Shown: positions 36,251-44,309 of the stretch, in pieces | Position numbering within the stretch: position 1 is the stretch's first letter | How the letters are laid out: every line of letters begins with the position of its first letter | Assembly (NCBI GenBank): GCA_013213785.1 | Contig: JABSPZ010000006.1 | Location: 1 to 64,000 of the forward strand | Direction of reading: 5' to 3' | Source: Henriciella sp. | Lineage (GTDB): Bacteria; Pseudomonadota; Alphaproteobacteria; Caulobacterales; Hyphomonadaceae | DNA length: 64,000 bases | Translations under genes and position numbers: made by a program | The notes under the pieces: generated by a model | Database searches by the model: none | What the model was told of the DNA's origin: nothing | The model's input: only the letters and a program-made list of their open reading frames with translations

Positions 36251-36285
36251 GCGCGCGATACAGCAACGTATCGCGCGCTTTTCTT
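36251..36285 (+). terminator. Intrinsic terminator after the lipoprotein gene
   Basis: GCGCGCGATAC (36251-36261) pairs perfectly with GTATCGCGCGC (36268-36278) around a six-base loop and is followed by TTTTCTTTTG. It ends the upstream lipoprotein transcript 23 bases after its stop codon. Confidence 0.9.
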
Positions 36286-36313
36286 TTGTCTCTCAACCCA
36301 GCATAATACCCTT

Positions 36314-37138
36314 ATGAAACTTGCATTTTTCGGAGATGTCGTCGGCAAACCTGGCCGCCAAGCGGTGCGCGAGCATTTGCCCGGCATGCGCCAATCCCTC
36401 GGCTTGGATTTCGTGGTCGTGAACGCAGAGAACGCAGCCGGCGGGTTTGGCCTGACGGAAAACATCGCGAATGAATTCTTCGACGCGGGTGCCGATTGCC
36501 TGACTTTAGGCGATCACGCGTGGGATCAACGCGAAGCGCTGACCTATATTGAGCGAGAGTCCCGACTGCTGCGCCCGATCAATTATCCAGAGGCGGCGAG
36601 CGCCCCCGGAAAAGGCGCCCACTTATTTGTGCTCCCAGACGGGCGCCGCGTCGGCGTGATCCAAGCGCAGGGCATCGTGTTTATGAAACAACTGCTGGAA
36701 AACCCGTTCGGCGCGGTCGACACGGCGCTCAACGAAATGCCGCTGGGCGTGGTCGCAGATGCGGTTATTGTCGACATGCATTGCGAAGCCACCTCAGAGA
36801 AAATGGCGATGGGGCATCACTGCGATGGCCGCGCTAGCGTGGTGGTGGGGAGCCACACCCACGTGCCGACGGCAGACCACATGATCCTCGCAAATGGCAC
36901 CGCCTATCAGAGCGATGCAGGCATGTGCGGCGACTATGATAGCGTCATCGGCATGCAGAAGGATAACTCGCTGCGCCGTTTCTCTACGCAATTGCCAGGA
37001 CAACGCTACGAACCCGCGCTCGGCGAAGGAACACTGTGCGGACTGTTCGTGGAAACAGACGACGCGACTGGGCTCGCGACACGGTGCGAGCCGATCCGTA
37101 TTGGCGGGCAATTGTCTGAATTACTGCCAACCCTTTGA
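36314..37138 (+). CDS. YmdB-like metallophosphoesterase
   Basis: 274 residues of the TIGR00282/YmdB family. Motifs in order: FFGDVVGKPGR (Asp-His type metal site), VVNAENAAGGFGL, TLGDHAWDQ, IVDMHCEATSEKMAMGHHCDG, VVGSHTHVPTAD and AGMCGDYDSVIGMQ. Bacillus YmdB hydrolyses 2',3'-cyclic nucleotides and controls biofilm and sporulation genes. Its role in alphaproteobacteria is less clear. It precedes yebC by 58 bases on the same strand. Confidence 0.88.
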   Translation: MKLAFFGDVVGKPGRQAVREHLPGMRQSLGLDFVVVNAENAAGGFGLTENIANEFFDAGADCLTLGDHAWDQREALTYIERESRLLRPINYPEAASAPGKGAHLFVLPDGRRVGVIQAQGIVFMKQLLENPFGAVDTALNEMPLGVVADAVIVDMHCEATSEKMAMGHHCDGRASVVVGSHTHVPTADHMILANGTAYQSDAGMCGDYDSVIGMQKDNSLRRFSTQLPGQRYEPALGEGTLCGLFVETDDATGLATRCEPIRIGGQLSELLPTL

Positions 37139-37196
37139 AATCTCGGCGCAGCTGCGGTAAGCAGCGCTCTCTAAATGACAGACTGTAGGAGCCACC

Positions 37197-37949
37197 ATGG
37201 CTGGCCATAGTAAATGGGCAAATATTCAGCACCGCAAAGGTGCCCAGGATAAGAAGCGCGCGGCTTTGTTTTCGCGCCTTTCCAAAGAGATCACAATCGC
37301 CTCAAAAATGGGCGGTCCTGATCCGGATGGAAACCCACGCCTGCGCCTCGCAATCGCCAACGCGCGCGGACAGTCTATGCCAAAAGACAATATCAAGCGT
37401 GCCGTGGACAAAGGCCAAGGCGGCGGCGGTGAAGACTATGTCGATATCCGCTATGAAGGCTTTGGCCCTGGCGGCGTCGGCATCATTGTCGAAGCTTCAA
37501 CCGACAATAAGAACCGCGCCGCGAGTGAAATCCGCACGGCCTTCTCAAAGAATGGCGGCAATCTTGGCGAGACGGGTGCCGTTTCTTTCGGTTTCGAAAA
37601 TGTTGGCGAAATCCAGTTCCCGACCGAAGCCGGTGACGAAGACACGATCATGGAAGCCGCCCTGGAGGCAGGTGCAAGTGACGTTGAAAGCGATGAAGAC
37701 GGTCACTTCATTTATACCGAGCGCGAAGAATTATCCGACGTCGCGTCTGCGCTAGAGGGGCAGTTCGGGGACGTTGAAGCAAAATCGACCAAACTCATCT
37801 GGAAGCCGCAAAACACGGTTCCGATTGCTGGTGATGACGCGGAAAAGCTGATGCGTTTGCTCGATGTGTTGGACGATCTCGATGATGTCGCGAACGTCTA
37901 TGATAATTCCGAGCTATCAGCTGAAGAGATTGAACGCTTAGCAGGCTAG
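37197..37949 (+). CDS. yebC: YebC/PmpR family regulatory protein
   Basis: 250 residues, the normal length. [20 protein letters not shown] is the diagnostic N-terminus, with [18 protein letters not shown] and [15 protein letters not shown]. Members are three-domain proteins that act either as DNA-binding regulators (PmpR) or as translation factors that relieve ribosome stalling at proline tracts. Which applies here cannot be read from sequence. AGGAGCCACC precedes ATG 37197. In many alphaproteobacteria this gene precedes ruvC, but no ruv gene is present here. Confidence 0.93.
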   Translation: MAGHSKWANIQHRKGAQDKKRAALFSRLSKEITIASKMGGPDPDGNPRLRLAIANARGQSMPKDNIKRAVDKGQGGGGEDYVDIRYEGFGPGGVGIIVEASTDNKNRAASEIRTAFSKNGGNLGETGAVSFGFENVGEIQFPTEAGDEDTIMEAALEAGASDVESDEDGHFIYTEREELSDVASALEGQFGDVEAKSTKLIWKPQNTVPIAGDDAEKLMRLLDVLDDLDDVANVYDNSELSAEEIERLAG

Positions 37950-38069
37950 CGCTCGGCAAATTGATCACGGCCGAACAAAAAACCGTGAAAAATGAAATCA
38001 CCGCTCGCAATTTAGGTCGCGAATCGTCATATCGGCCATTCGAGACAAACCGCCTTTGGACGATCCGAT

Positions 38070-38714
38070 ATGAAACTGACGCATCCACTCTCCATCAGCC
38101 TGTTCGCAGGTGGACTCGCCGCGCTCGCAACGTTCTTTCTGAATGCTGGCGCGCAAGATCGTCCATCGATCGCGACAAGCCAGGCGGATGTCGAAACAGC
38201 CATCTTCGCAGGGGGTTGCTTTTGGTGTGTTGAGAGCGACTTCGACAAGCTTCCCGGCGTTCGTGAGACGATTTCGGGCTACACAGCCGGCAATACCACG
38301 AACCCGACCTATAAAACACATACCAAGCAAGGTCACTTAGAGGCAGTGAAAGTCGTCTATGACCCGTCTGAGATCGAGTATGCTGAGCTTGTCTCCTACT
38401 TCGTGCGCCACATCGACCCGACAGATGATGGCGGCCAGTTCTGCGACCGCGGTAATTCTTACCGAACCGCTGTTTTCGTCGGCAACGAAGAAGAACGTAC
38501 GGAAGTTGAATCTCAGTTCAATGAGATCGACCAAGCCGGTATCCTGCCAGCACCGATCGTAACACGCGTTCTCGATGAACAGCCTTTCTATGAAGCTGAA
38601 GGCTACCATCAGAACTATTACCAGAAGAACCCAGCACGCTATAAGCTTTACCGGGTTGGCTGTGGCCGCGATAAGCGCGTGGCAGACGTTTGGGGCGGCG
38701 CTGGCGACAGCTAG
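38070..38714 (+). CDS. msrA: Periplasmic peptide methionine-S-sulfoxide reductase MsrA
   Basis: 214 residues. An N-terminal signal peptide (LSISLFAGGLAALATFFLNAGAQ) makes it an exported form, unlike cytosolic MsrA. AIFAGGCFWCVESDFDKLPGV holds catalytic Cys50 (GCFW), followed by GYTAGNTTNPTYK, HLEAVKVVYDP and the later YHQNYYQKNP, with a resolving Cys near the end (VGCGRDK). It reduces S-methionine sulfoxide in oxidised periplasmic proteins. The reductant is likely a thioredoxin-like protein. No msrB is adjacent. Confidence 0.92.
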   Translation: MKLTHPLSISLFAGGLAALATFFLNAGAQDRPSIATSQADVETAIFAGGCFWCVESDFDKLPGVRETISGYTAGNTTNPTYKTHTKQGHLEAVKVVYDPSEIEYAELVSYFVRHIDPTDDGGQFCDRGNSYRTAVFVGNEEERTEVESQFNEIDQAGILPAPIVTRVLDEQPFYEAEGYHQNYYQKNPARYKLYRVGCGRDKRVADVWGGAGDS

Positions 38715-38835
38715 ACCCCACCATTCCTAAATCACTTATGTCAGCGTTTCAGCGCGCGGCTTGGTATGCGTGACTTGCGCTACAGGCGGCGAACACCCAA
38801 ATAGGCGCTGAACAGTATAATGGAGACCGCTTCTC

Positions 38836-39726
38836 ATGACTGAAGCTGCCGCATCGCCGCATATTATGGACTCGTCCGATCAAGCCTTCATGGCGGATGT
38901 CGTTGAAGCCTCGAATGAGCAACCGGTCTTGGTCGACTTTTGGGCGCCTTGGTGCGGCCCGTGCCGGACCCTGACCCCAACGCTTGAAAAGGTAGTGGGC
39001 GAGCAAAACGGCAAAGTGAAGCTGGTCAAAATCAATACCGAAGAGCATCCGGGCGTGGCCGGGCAAATGGGCGTACGCTCAATCCCGTCTGTGTTTGCCT
39101 TTGATAAGGGCCGTCCGGTGAACGGTTTCCAAGGCGCCTTGCCAGAGAGCCAGGTCCGCCAATTCATCGAGTCAATTCTCGGCGGAACGGATGGTGCAAA
39201 GCAGCTCCAGGAAGCCTTGGCGCAAGCTGAAGCAGCCGCCCAAGCCGGTGACATTGGAACTGCCGCGCAGCTCTACGGCGCCGTGATGGAAGCTGATCCG
39301 GAGAATGCTGCGGCTATTGCGGGTCTCGCGCGCTGCTATCTCGCGAACGGCGATCATGACCGCGCGCGCCAGATCTTGGATACAGTCCCAGAAAACAAAG
39401 TGAACGATGCCGCGGTAAAATCGGTTCGCACAGCGCTTGATCTGATGGCGGATACGCCCCTCGATGAGGAAATGGCGCAAGCGAAAGAAAAAGTTGCCGC
39501 AAATCCAGGCGATCACAGCGCCCGGTTTGAGCTCGCAGAAGCGTTGATTGCGCAAGGCAAAAACAAAGACGCAGCCGATCATTTGCTGGCCATTCTGGAA
39601 GCGAAACTCGATTGGGAAGACGGCAAAGCGAAAGCCAAACTCCTGGAAATCTTCGAAGCCGCTGGGCCCAAAGATCCCATCACGGTGGATGGTCGGCGCC
39701 GTCTCGGCTCATTGATGTTTTCATAA
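38836..39726 (+). CDS. CnoX/YbbN-type thioredoxin with TPR region
   Basis: 296 residues. The thioredoxin fold (1-110) carries VLVDFWAPWCGPCRTLTP with Cys40 and Cys43. About 185 residues of TPR-like helices follow (AAQLYGAVMEADPENAAAIAG, and EALIAQGKNKDAADHLLAI). This architecture is that of YbbN/CnoX, a chaperedoxin that protects unfolding proteins from oxidation and passes them to GroEL or DnaK. The WCGPC motif is retained, as in the Caulobacter protein. The next genes (LON-N, Trm112, DUF971) are on the same strand, 76 bases on. Confidence 0.9.
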   Translation: MTEAAASPHIMDSSDQAFMADVVEASNEQPVLVDFWAPWCGPCRTLTPTLEKVVGEQNGKVKLVKINTEEHPGVAGQMGVRSIPSVFAFDKGRPVNGFQGALPESQVRQFIESILGGTDGAKQLQEALAQAEAAAQAGDIGTAAQLYGAVMEADPENAAAIAGLARCYLANGDHDRARQILDTVPENKVNDAAVKSVRTALDLMADTPLDEEMAQAKEKVAANPGDHSARFELAEALIAQGKNKDAADHLLAILEAKLDWEDGKAKAKLLEIFEAAGPKDPITVDGRRRLGSLMFS

Positions 39727-39802
39727 GAACCGACATTAACCTCTCGCCGCACCCTGCGATCACTCCATCTTATGCTATAGGGTGTGGAGAACAGGAGCCG
39801 GT

Positions 39803-40453
39803 GTGACCGTCGATACGTATCGAAAACCGACAGATTTACCCGAAACGATCGCGGTGTTTCCGTTGTCGGGCGTCCTCCTGTTTCCGCGCTGGTCTCTTCC
39901 GCTCAATATCTTTGAGCCGCGATATTTGAACATGATCGATGATGCGATGGCGGGCACCCGAATGATTGGGATGATCCAATCGAACGGGGATGACCGTGTT
40001 CATCCCAGCCTGGTGAGCACAGGATGCGCCGGACGTATCACATCCTATTCAGAGACCGATGATGGGCGCTATTTGATCTCTTTGACCGGGGTCTGCCGGT
40101 TCCGTGTCTCGCAAGAACTGAATGTTGAGACGCCCTACAGACAGGTCCATGCCGACTGGCAGCCCTTCGCGCATGACCTTGTTGCGCCGCCAGACAACAG
40201 TCTGCCCGATCGTTTGAACCTGGTGAATTCGCTCAAGCGCTATACGCAAATCAACTCGATGGAAGTGGACTGGGAGGCGGTTGAGCACGCGCCCATGGAA
40301 ACGCTGATCAACGCGCTTTGCGCTGGATGCCCGTTTGGGACCGTCGAGAAACAGGCCTTGCTCGAAGCGCAAACCGTAGTGGATCGCGCGCAGGTTCTGA
40401 TCACATTGCTTGACATGGACGTGCCGGGCGACGACAGCTCGACCCTGCAATGA
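39803..40453 (+). CDS. LON peptidase substrate-binding domain protein
   Basis: 216 residues made of the N-terminal domain of the Lon protease alone: [37 protein letters not shown], with GMIQ and [23 protein letters not shown]. There is no ATPase or protease part, so it may bind unfolded protein or act as an adaptor. Start GTG 39803 follows AGGAG with five-base spacing. A GTG at 39782 would be longer but has no ribosome site. The stop overlaps the Trm112 start (ATGA), forming a coupled operon. Confidence 0.88.
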   Translation: MTVDTYRKPTDLPETIAVFPLSGVLLFPRWSLPLNIFEPRYLNMIDDAMAGTRMIGMIQSNGDDRVHPSLVSTGCAGRITSYSETDDGRYLISLTGVCRFRVSQELNVETPYRQVHADWQPFAHDLVAPPDNSLPDRLNLVNSLKRYTQINSMEVDWEAVEHAPMETLINALCAGCPFGTVEKQALLEAQTVVDRAQVLITLLDMDVPGDDSSTLQ

Positions 40454-40665
40454 CTGATACGAATACTGACACATCCAACAGCCCGTGCGGTGTCAGCCCG
40501 CGCTTACTGGAAGTTTTGATCTGCCCTGTTACGGGCGGCCCGCTCGTGTTCGACAAGGAGGCGTGCGAGCTGATCTCCAGCAAAGCAAAACTGGCCTTTC
40601 CGATCCGTGACGGCCTGCCAATTTTGCTCGAAAGCGAGGCGCGCGATTTAGAGGCGTCGAGCTGA
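40450..40665 (+). CDS. Trm112-like zinc-ribbon protein
   Basis: 71 residues. [49 protein letters not shown] is the Trm112 family pattern. Its first two zinc ligands are reduced (ICPVTGGPL, where the second CxxC cysteine is Thr-Gly), so zinc binding may be lost. In eukaryotes Trm112 activates methyltransferases; the bacterial role is open. The start overlaps the preceding stop (ATGA), and the stop overlaps the next gene's ATG (TGATG). Confidence 0.85.
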   Translation: MTDTNTDTSNSPCGVSPRLLEVLICPVTGGPLVFDKEACELISSKAKLAFPIRDGLPILLESEARDLEASS

Positions 40666-40979
40666 TGAGCAAACGCGCTTGGCCGACCGAGCTTCGCTTT
40701 TCGAAAAGCAAACGCGCCTTGAACGTCACCTTTGATGACGGCAAAGCCTTTGCCCTGCCCTACAAAATGCTCCGGCTTGAGAGTCCATCTGCTGATGTTC
40801 AGGGCCATGGCAGCGGCCCGAAGCCGCCTCCGCCAATCGTGAGTGACGATATCTCAGTCGATAAGGCCGATCCGGTCGGGCGATACGCGGTCCGAATCCA
40901 TTTCAGCGACGGTCATTCCAATGGACTTTTCACGTGGGCCTACTTACGCGAACTCGGTGAGAAACACGCCGCGGCCTAA
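40665..40979 (+). CDS. DUF971 family protein
   Basis: 104 residues matching the DUF971 (gamma-butyrobetaine hydroxylase N-terminal-like) family: TELRFSKSKRALNVTFDDGKAFALPYKMLRLESPSADV, then VGRYAVRIHFSDGHSNGLFTWAYLREL. The family is thought to bind iron or act in iron-sulfur processes and often sits with ApbC or Trm112. The start codon overlaps the Trm112 stop. It is the last gene of the operon; a 6S RNA gene follows closely. Confidence 0.85.
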   Translation: MSKRAWPTELRFSKSKRALNVTFDDGKAFALPYKMLRLESPSADVQGHGSGPKPPPPIVSDDISVDKADPVGRYAVRIHFSDGHSNGLFTWAYLRELGEKHAAA

Positions 40980-41016
40980 GCCTACTTACAGACGGCCCCA
41001 ATCGTGCCTATATGCG

Positions 41017-41187
41017 TCCAGCACAGCGGCTGGGGCGTTCGAGGACGGTCAGCTATCCGCCGACCTTAAGTTCCGTCAGGGAGCTGGCTCTGGACTGGAC
41101 CGTGGTCCTATCTACCTGGCGCCCACCTAGTCTCTAGGTCGACGGGATACGAGTACCAAGACGGCGCTTTCGGTCCTGTGCGCTTTT
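41017..41187 (+). ncRNA. ssrS: 6S RNA
   Basis: The 5' half reads GGGGCGTTCGAGGACGG-TCAGCTATCCGCCGACCTT, aligning well with E. coli 6S (GATGTTCGCAAGCGGGCCAG, CCGATATTT). The 3' half has CACCTAGTCTCTAGG and later GGCGCTTTCGG, matching the E. coli CACCTTGAACCAAGG and GGCATCTCGG. GCACAG (41021-41026) pairs with CTGTGC (41176-41181) to close the long hairpin, and CGCTTTT follows as terminator. 6S RNA mimics an open promoter and holds sigma-70 polymerase in stationary phase. Ends are approximate to about five bases. Confidence 0.8.
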
Positions 41188-41199
41188 CTCTGCTCCGCG

Positions 41200-42558
41200 T
41201 TATCGAGCAATGTGCCAGGTCGTCTGACGTCCGGCGAGATAGTTGACGGTTTCGCCATCAAAGCATGCGTCCTGCTCAAGCTTGATCTGCGCATATTGGC
41301 CATCCCACTCAGGAACTTTGGCTTTCACATTGCCTTCAATTGCATAGCAAGTGTTTGCATAGACCGGCCAATCACCGCGAACGGGCGTGCCGTCTTGATC
41401 ATCCCACATGCCGATCGTTGGGCCCGGCGCATGACCGAAGAATCCAAGCGGATGGGTGTAGACTGAGCAGATATAGTCCTCAGCATCACATTGCGCGCGG
41501 GTATCTGCGAGCACTTGATTGCCCGTTTTCCCAACCCCGAAGGCGCCTGTGTGGTGGTCCTGCCAGCGGTTACCGACGGCCATAGCGGCTTTTAAGCCCT
41601 CCGGAACATCGCTCTCGCCGAGATGCGCGATATACCCCATCTCTTGCGTGTCGGTGCACAGCTTGAGGTAACAGATCCCGACATCTGTATGGATGATATC
41701 GCCGCGCTTAATAACGCCACTTGTTCCGCAAAAAGAGGACTCTGCTTCACAAGCAAGACCTGGGCGCTGGACGTTCACATAAGGATTAAACCAGGGCGCA
41801 AGATTCAGTTCTTCAAACCGCTCGCGCATATACCACGCGACATCATCCGTTGTTGTGACGCCAGGCGTTATGACTTTCGAAGAGAAAGCTTCGCTGATCA
41901 CAGACCGGGCGAGCCCAACAATATGGCCGTAGGCTTCCATCTCATGCTCACTGCGCGTTTCAATCCAGCGGATGACGAGGTCCTCTGCGCTCACCAGTCG
42001 GCGTTCCAAACGACTTGGCAGAACAGATTCAAGTTTCTGGTGGAGGCCATGTGTCAGGCCGTCGGCCACGGGCCAATGAGAAGACACATTGATCCCAATC
42101 CGCTCTGGATCTTTCTCTTCAATCAAATCAGCTAGCGCTTCCCACTGAGCGTCCAAATCGCCGCCTTCCCACGCCGCCTCATAAGGCGCGCCAAGCGGAT
42201 AGCGATTGACGGTCAGCATTTCGAACGCGTCTTCAGTTTTGTGAAACACCAAGATCGTGGTCCGCCGCGCTGCGAAAGCAGGTTGTGGCACCAGGGTGAA
42301 ATAGACCGGATCCTCGGCATATTCGCGGTTGATCACGAGCCACATATCGATGCCGGTCTCGTCCATCAACTTTGGCAGCAAATTCTCGAGGCGGTCGCGG
42401 GTCATCTCATTCTCTGGCGCAATCCGATCACGAAACGCTAAAACGTCTCGTTCGCCGCTGACCTCTCGGCCTTGCTCGAAATCATTATAGCTTTGAGCCA
42501 AGGCCCCGACGGCCAGCGTCACAGTCGCCAGAAGTCCCAGCAGAATAAAACGTACCAT
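41200..42558 (-). CDS. Secreted M24 family Xaa-Pro aminopeptidase-like metallopeptidase
   Basis: 452 residues from ATG 42558. A signal peptide (MVRFILLGLLATVTLAVGALA) exports it. An N-terminal creatinase-like domain (MDETGIDMWLVINREY) precedes the pita-bread fold with the full set of metal ligands: IHTDVGI (Asp), TDTQEMGY (Asp), THPLGFFGHAPGP (His), YAIEGNV (Glu) and IKLEQD (Glu). Prolidases or Xaa-Pro aminopeptidases of this type release N-terminal residues before proline from peptides in the periplasm. Four cysteines in the loop may form disulfides. A longer start at 42624 would put residues before the signal and is rejected. Confidence 0.88.
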   Translation of the reverse strand: MVRFILLGLLATVTLAVGALAQSYNDFEQGREVSGERDVLAFRDRIAPENEMTRDRLENLLPKLMDETGIDMWLVINREYAEDPVYFTLVPQPAFAARRTTILVFHKTEDAFEMLTVNRYPLGAPYEAAWEGGDLDAQWEALADLIEEKDPERIGINVSSHWPVADGLTHGLHQKLESVLPSRLERRLVSAEDLVIRWIETRSEHEMEAYGHIVGLARSVISEAFSSKVITPGVTTTDDVAWYMRERFEELNLAPWFNPYVNVQRPGLACEAESSFCGTSGVIKRGDIIHTDVGICYLKLCTDTQEMGYIAHLGESDVPEGLKAAMAVGNRWQDHHTGAFGVGKTGNQVLADTRAQCDAEDYICSVYTHPLGFFGHAPGPTIGMWDDQDGTPVRGDWPVYANTCYAIEGNVKAKVPEWDGQYAQIKLEQDACFDGETVNYLAGRQTTWHIAR

Positions 42559-42651
42559 TATCGCGTGCACCCTCTTACCTAAAACCTGATGGCGCCAACA
42601 TAGAGCGCGCGCCGCAGCGCGCAACGCAATTCGTATTGGATTTTCGAGGCG

Positions 42652-43383
42652 TTAAAGACGATGCGCGGCGAGCGTGTCGTAGATCGTCAGCGCATCCTCA
42701 TAGATGGCCTGATAGGTTTCCGGAACGTCCGGCAACTCAGCTGGAGCATCCGCAAACCCGGTCGAATTCCAAACCACGTCATACCAATGCGGCGCCCACG
42801 CGCCGTCCTCCGATTTCGGACCGGCGGACCAGGCGAGCATGTCCGGTTGCCACTCGATGTTCAGCGCGGCGCAGAGCGCCTTCAGTTTCATTTCAGGCGC
42901 TTTGAGAATGTCAGTGCTGTCGATGACGAGCGGAGCTTGGCCCTCCAACTCAGCCGCTCGTTCAAACAGGCTAAGCTGTTGCGGAAACCCGATCGCCTCC
43001 AGCGAAACCGTTTCCATTTTGCGCGCATAAGACAGGATAACGCGCGCGGGATGACGGATCAAAAAGACGTTTCGACACGCCGCCATCCAATCGCGCGGAA
43101 TCTCATCGACCATATGATGGGTCATATGCTTTTGATAAAACACGTTTGAAGCCGGATCGATCGGCCCGGTTAGATCAACTATTACCTGATCCGGGACGCT
43201 GCTTTGGCTTGCAAAAATCTCTTCCGACATAGGGTGCTGCAGGCCCGTCGCCTTCAGATAAGCCGCATAGAACGGCTCATCGACGCACTCGCAGTCCGAG
43301 CGCGCGCCGAAGCTCCGCATCATCGTGGTGGACATGTTGCGCGGCCCCGACCACATCGCAATTCTTAGCGGCGACCCGGTCAT
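42652..43383 (-). CDS. Sulfotransferase-family protein
   Basis: 243 residues of the PAPS sulfotransferase fold. The 5'-phosphosulfate loop is MWSGPRNMSTTMMRSFG and the 3'-phosphate binding part NVFLIRHPARVILSYARKM. The substrate is unknown. The gene overlaps the aminotransferase gene by four bases (ATGA), so the products are coupled. This sulfotransferase/class IV aminotransferase pair recurs in marine bacteria with an unknown product; I infer a shared small molecule pathway. Confidence 0.8.
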   Translation of the reverse strand: MTGSPLRIAMWSGPRNMSTTMMRSFGARSDCECVDEPFYAAYLKATGLQHPMSEEIFASQSSVPDQVIVDLTGPIDPASNVFYQKHMTHHMVDEIPRDWMAACRNVFLIRHPARVILSYARKMETVSLEAIGFPQQLSLFERAAELEGQAPLVIDSTDILKAPEMKLKALCAALNIEWQPDMLAWSAGPKSEDGAWAPHWYDVVWNSTGFADAPAELPDVPETYQAIYEDALTIYDTLAAHRL

Positions 43384-44306
43384 GCGATTGGCGTCAGGTT
43401 CGTATCTACCAGCGCTTTATAGAGGTCTGACAGCCTTTGCGTCATAGGGCCATTTAGATTGGCCAGCACACGTCCATCGACTTCACGCACGGGCGTTGTC
43501 CCCGCGAATGTTCCGGTAATGAACGCCTCATCCGCCGAATAGACATCGAACAGCGAAAATCGTTTCTCGACCACAGGAATATCATTCTCTCGGCAAACGC
43601 GGATGATGTTTCCGCGCGTGATACCGCCCAGGCAATATTCTGGCGGGCTCGTCCATACTTCGCCGTCGCGCACGATGAAGAAGTGCGTCGAGTTACAGGT
43701 CGCAACAAAGCCATCAGGATCGAGCATAAGCGCCTCGTCCGCGCCTGCTTTGTCGGCCTGAATACAAGCCAGAATGCAATTCAGCTTGGAGTGTGAATTG
43801 AGCTTTTGATCCTGCTCGGCGGGTCCCGTCCGGCGGACATGCGCGGTAAACAAAGAAACGCCTTTGGCTTGGATCTCTGGCACCGGCGATTTGTATTCAG
43901 GAATGATCACAATGGTCGGCGGCGTGATTGTGAAACGTGGGCCTTGATACGGCGTTTTCTTGACCCCGCGCGTCACCATCAGCCGGATGTGTACACCTTC
44001 CGTCATGTCCTGCGCTTTGAGGCAGTCGAACAGGCGCTGCGCCAGCTCGTCCGGTGTCAGGCCGATATCCATATCAATGGTCTTCGCACCGGCATAAAGC
44101 CGCTTCAGATGCGTCTCGAGAAACGCCACGCCGCCCTTATGGACGCGCAACCCCTCCCAGACGCCATCGCCTAAGAGATAGCCGCTCTCGAAAACCGAGA
44201 CGGTGGCTTCGTCTCGATGTTTAAGCTCGCCATTGATGGAGACTTTGATGTCCGCATTGCGCTCATCATAGACATAGTCGTGAACGCCGTGCGCGTCGTC
44301 CATCAT
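43380..44306 (-). CDS. Class IV aminotransferase (branched-chain/D-amino acid family)
   Basis: 308 residues of the PLP fold type IV. Motifs are VSVFESGYLLGDGVWEGLRVHKGG, the conserved Arg/Glu loop, the PLP Lys in LNSHSKLNCILACIQADKAG, and GGITRGNIIRVCRENDIPV. It could be a branched-chain or D-amino acid aminotransferase or aminodeoxychorismate lyase. The neighbours (sulfotransferase and acyl-CoA ligase) suggest a catabolic or modification role instead of core amino acid synthesis. It overlaps the sulfotransferase by four bases and follows the ligase by three. Confidence 0.85.
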   Translation of the reverse strand: MMDDAHGVHDYVYDERNADIKVSINGELKHRDEATVSVFESGYLLGDGVWEGLRVHKGGVAFLETHLKRLYAGAKTIDMDIGLTPDELAQRLFDCLKAQDMTEGVHIRLMVTRGVKKTPYQGPRFTITPPTIVIIPEYKSPVPEIQAKGVSLFTAHVRRTGPAEQDQKLNSHSKLNCILACIQADKAGADEALMLDPDGFVATCNSTHFFIVRDGEVWTSPPEYCLGGITRGNIIRVCRENDIPVVEKRFSLFDVYSADEAFITGTFAGTTPVREVDGRVLANLNGPMTQRLSDLYKALVDTNLTPIA

Positions 44307-44309
44307 GGT

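Noticed and set aside
38816-38821. TATAAT before the CnoX gene as a promoter
   Set aside because: A perfect -10 is present but no acceptable -35 lies at 16-18 bases, so a promoter call is not supported.
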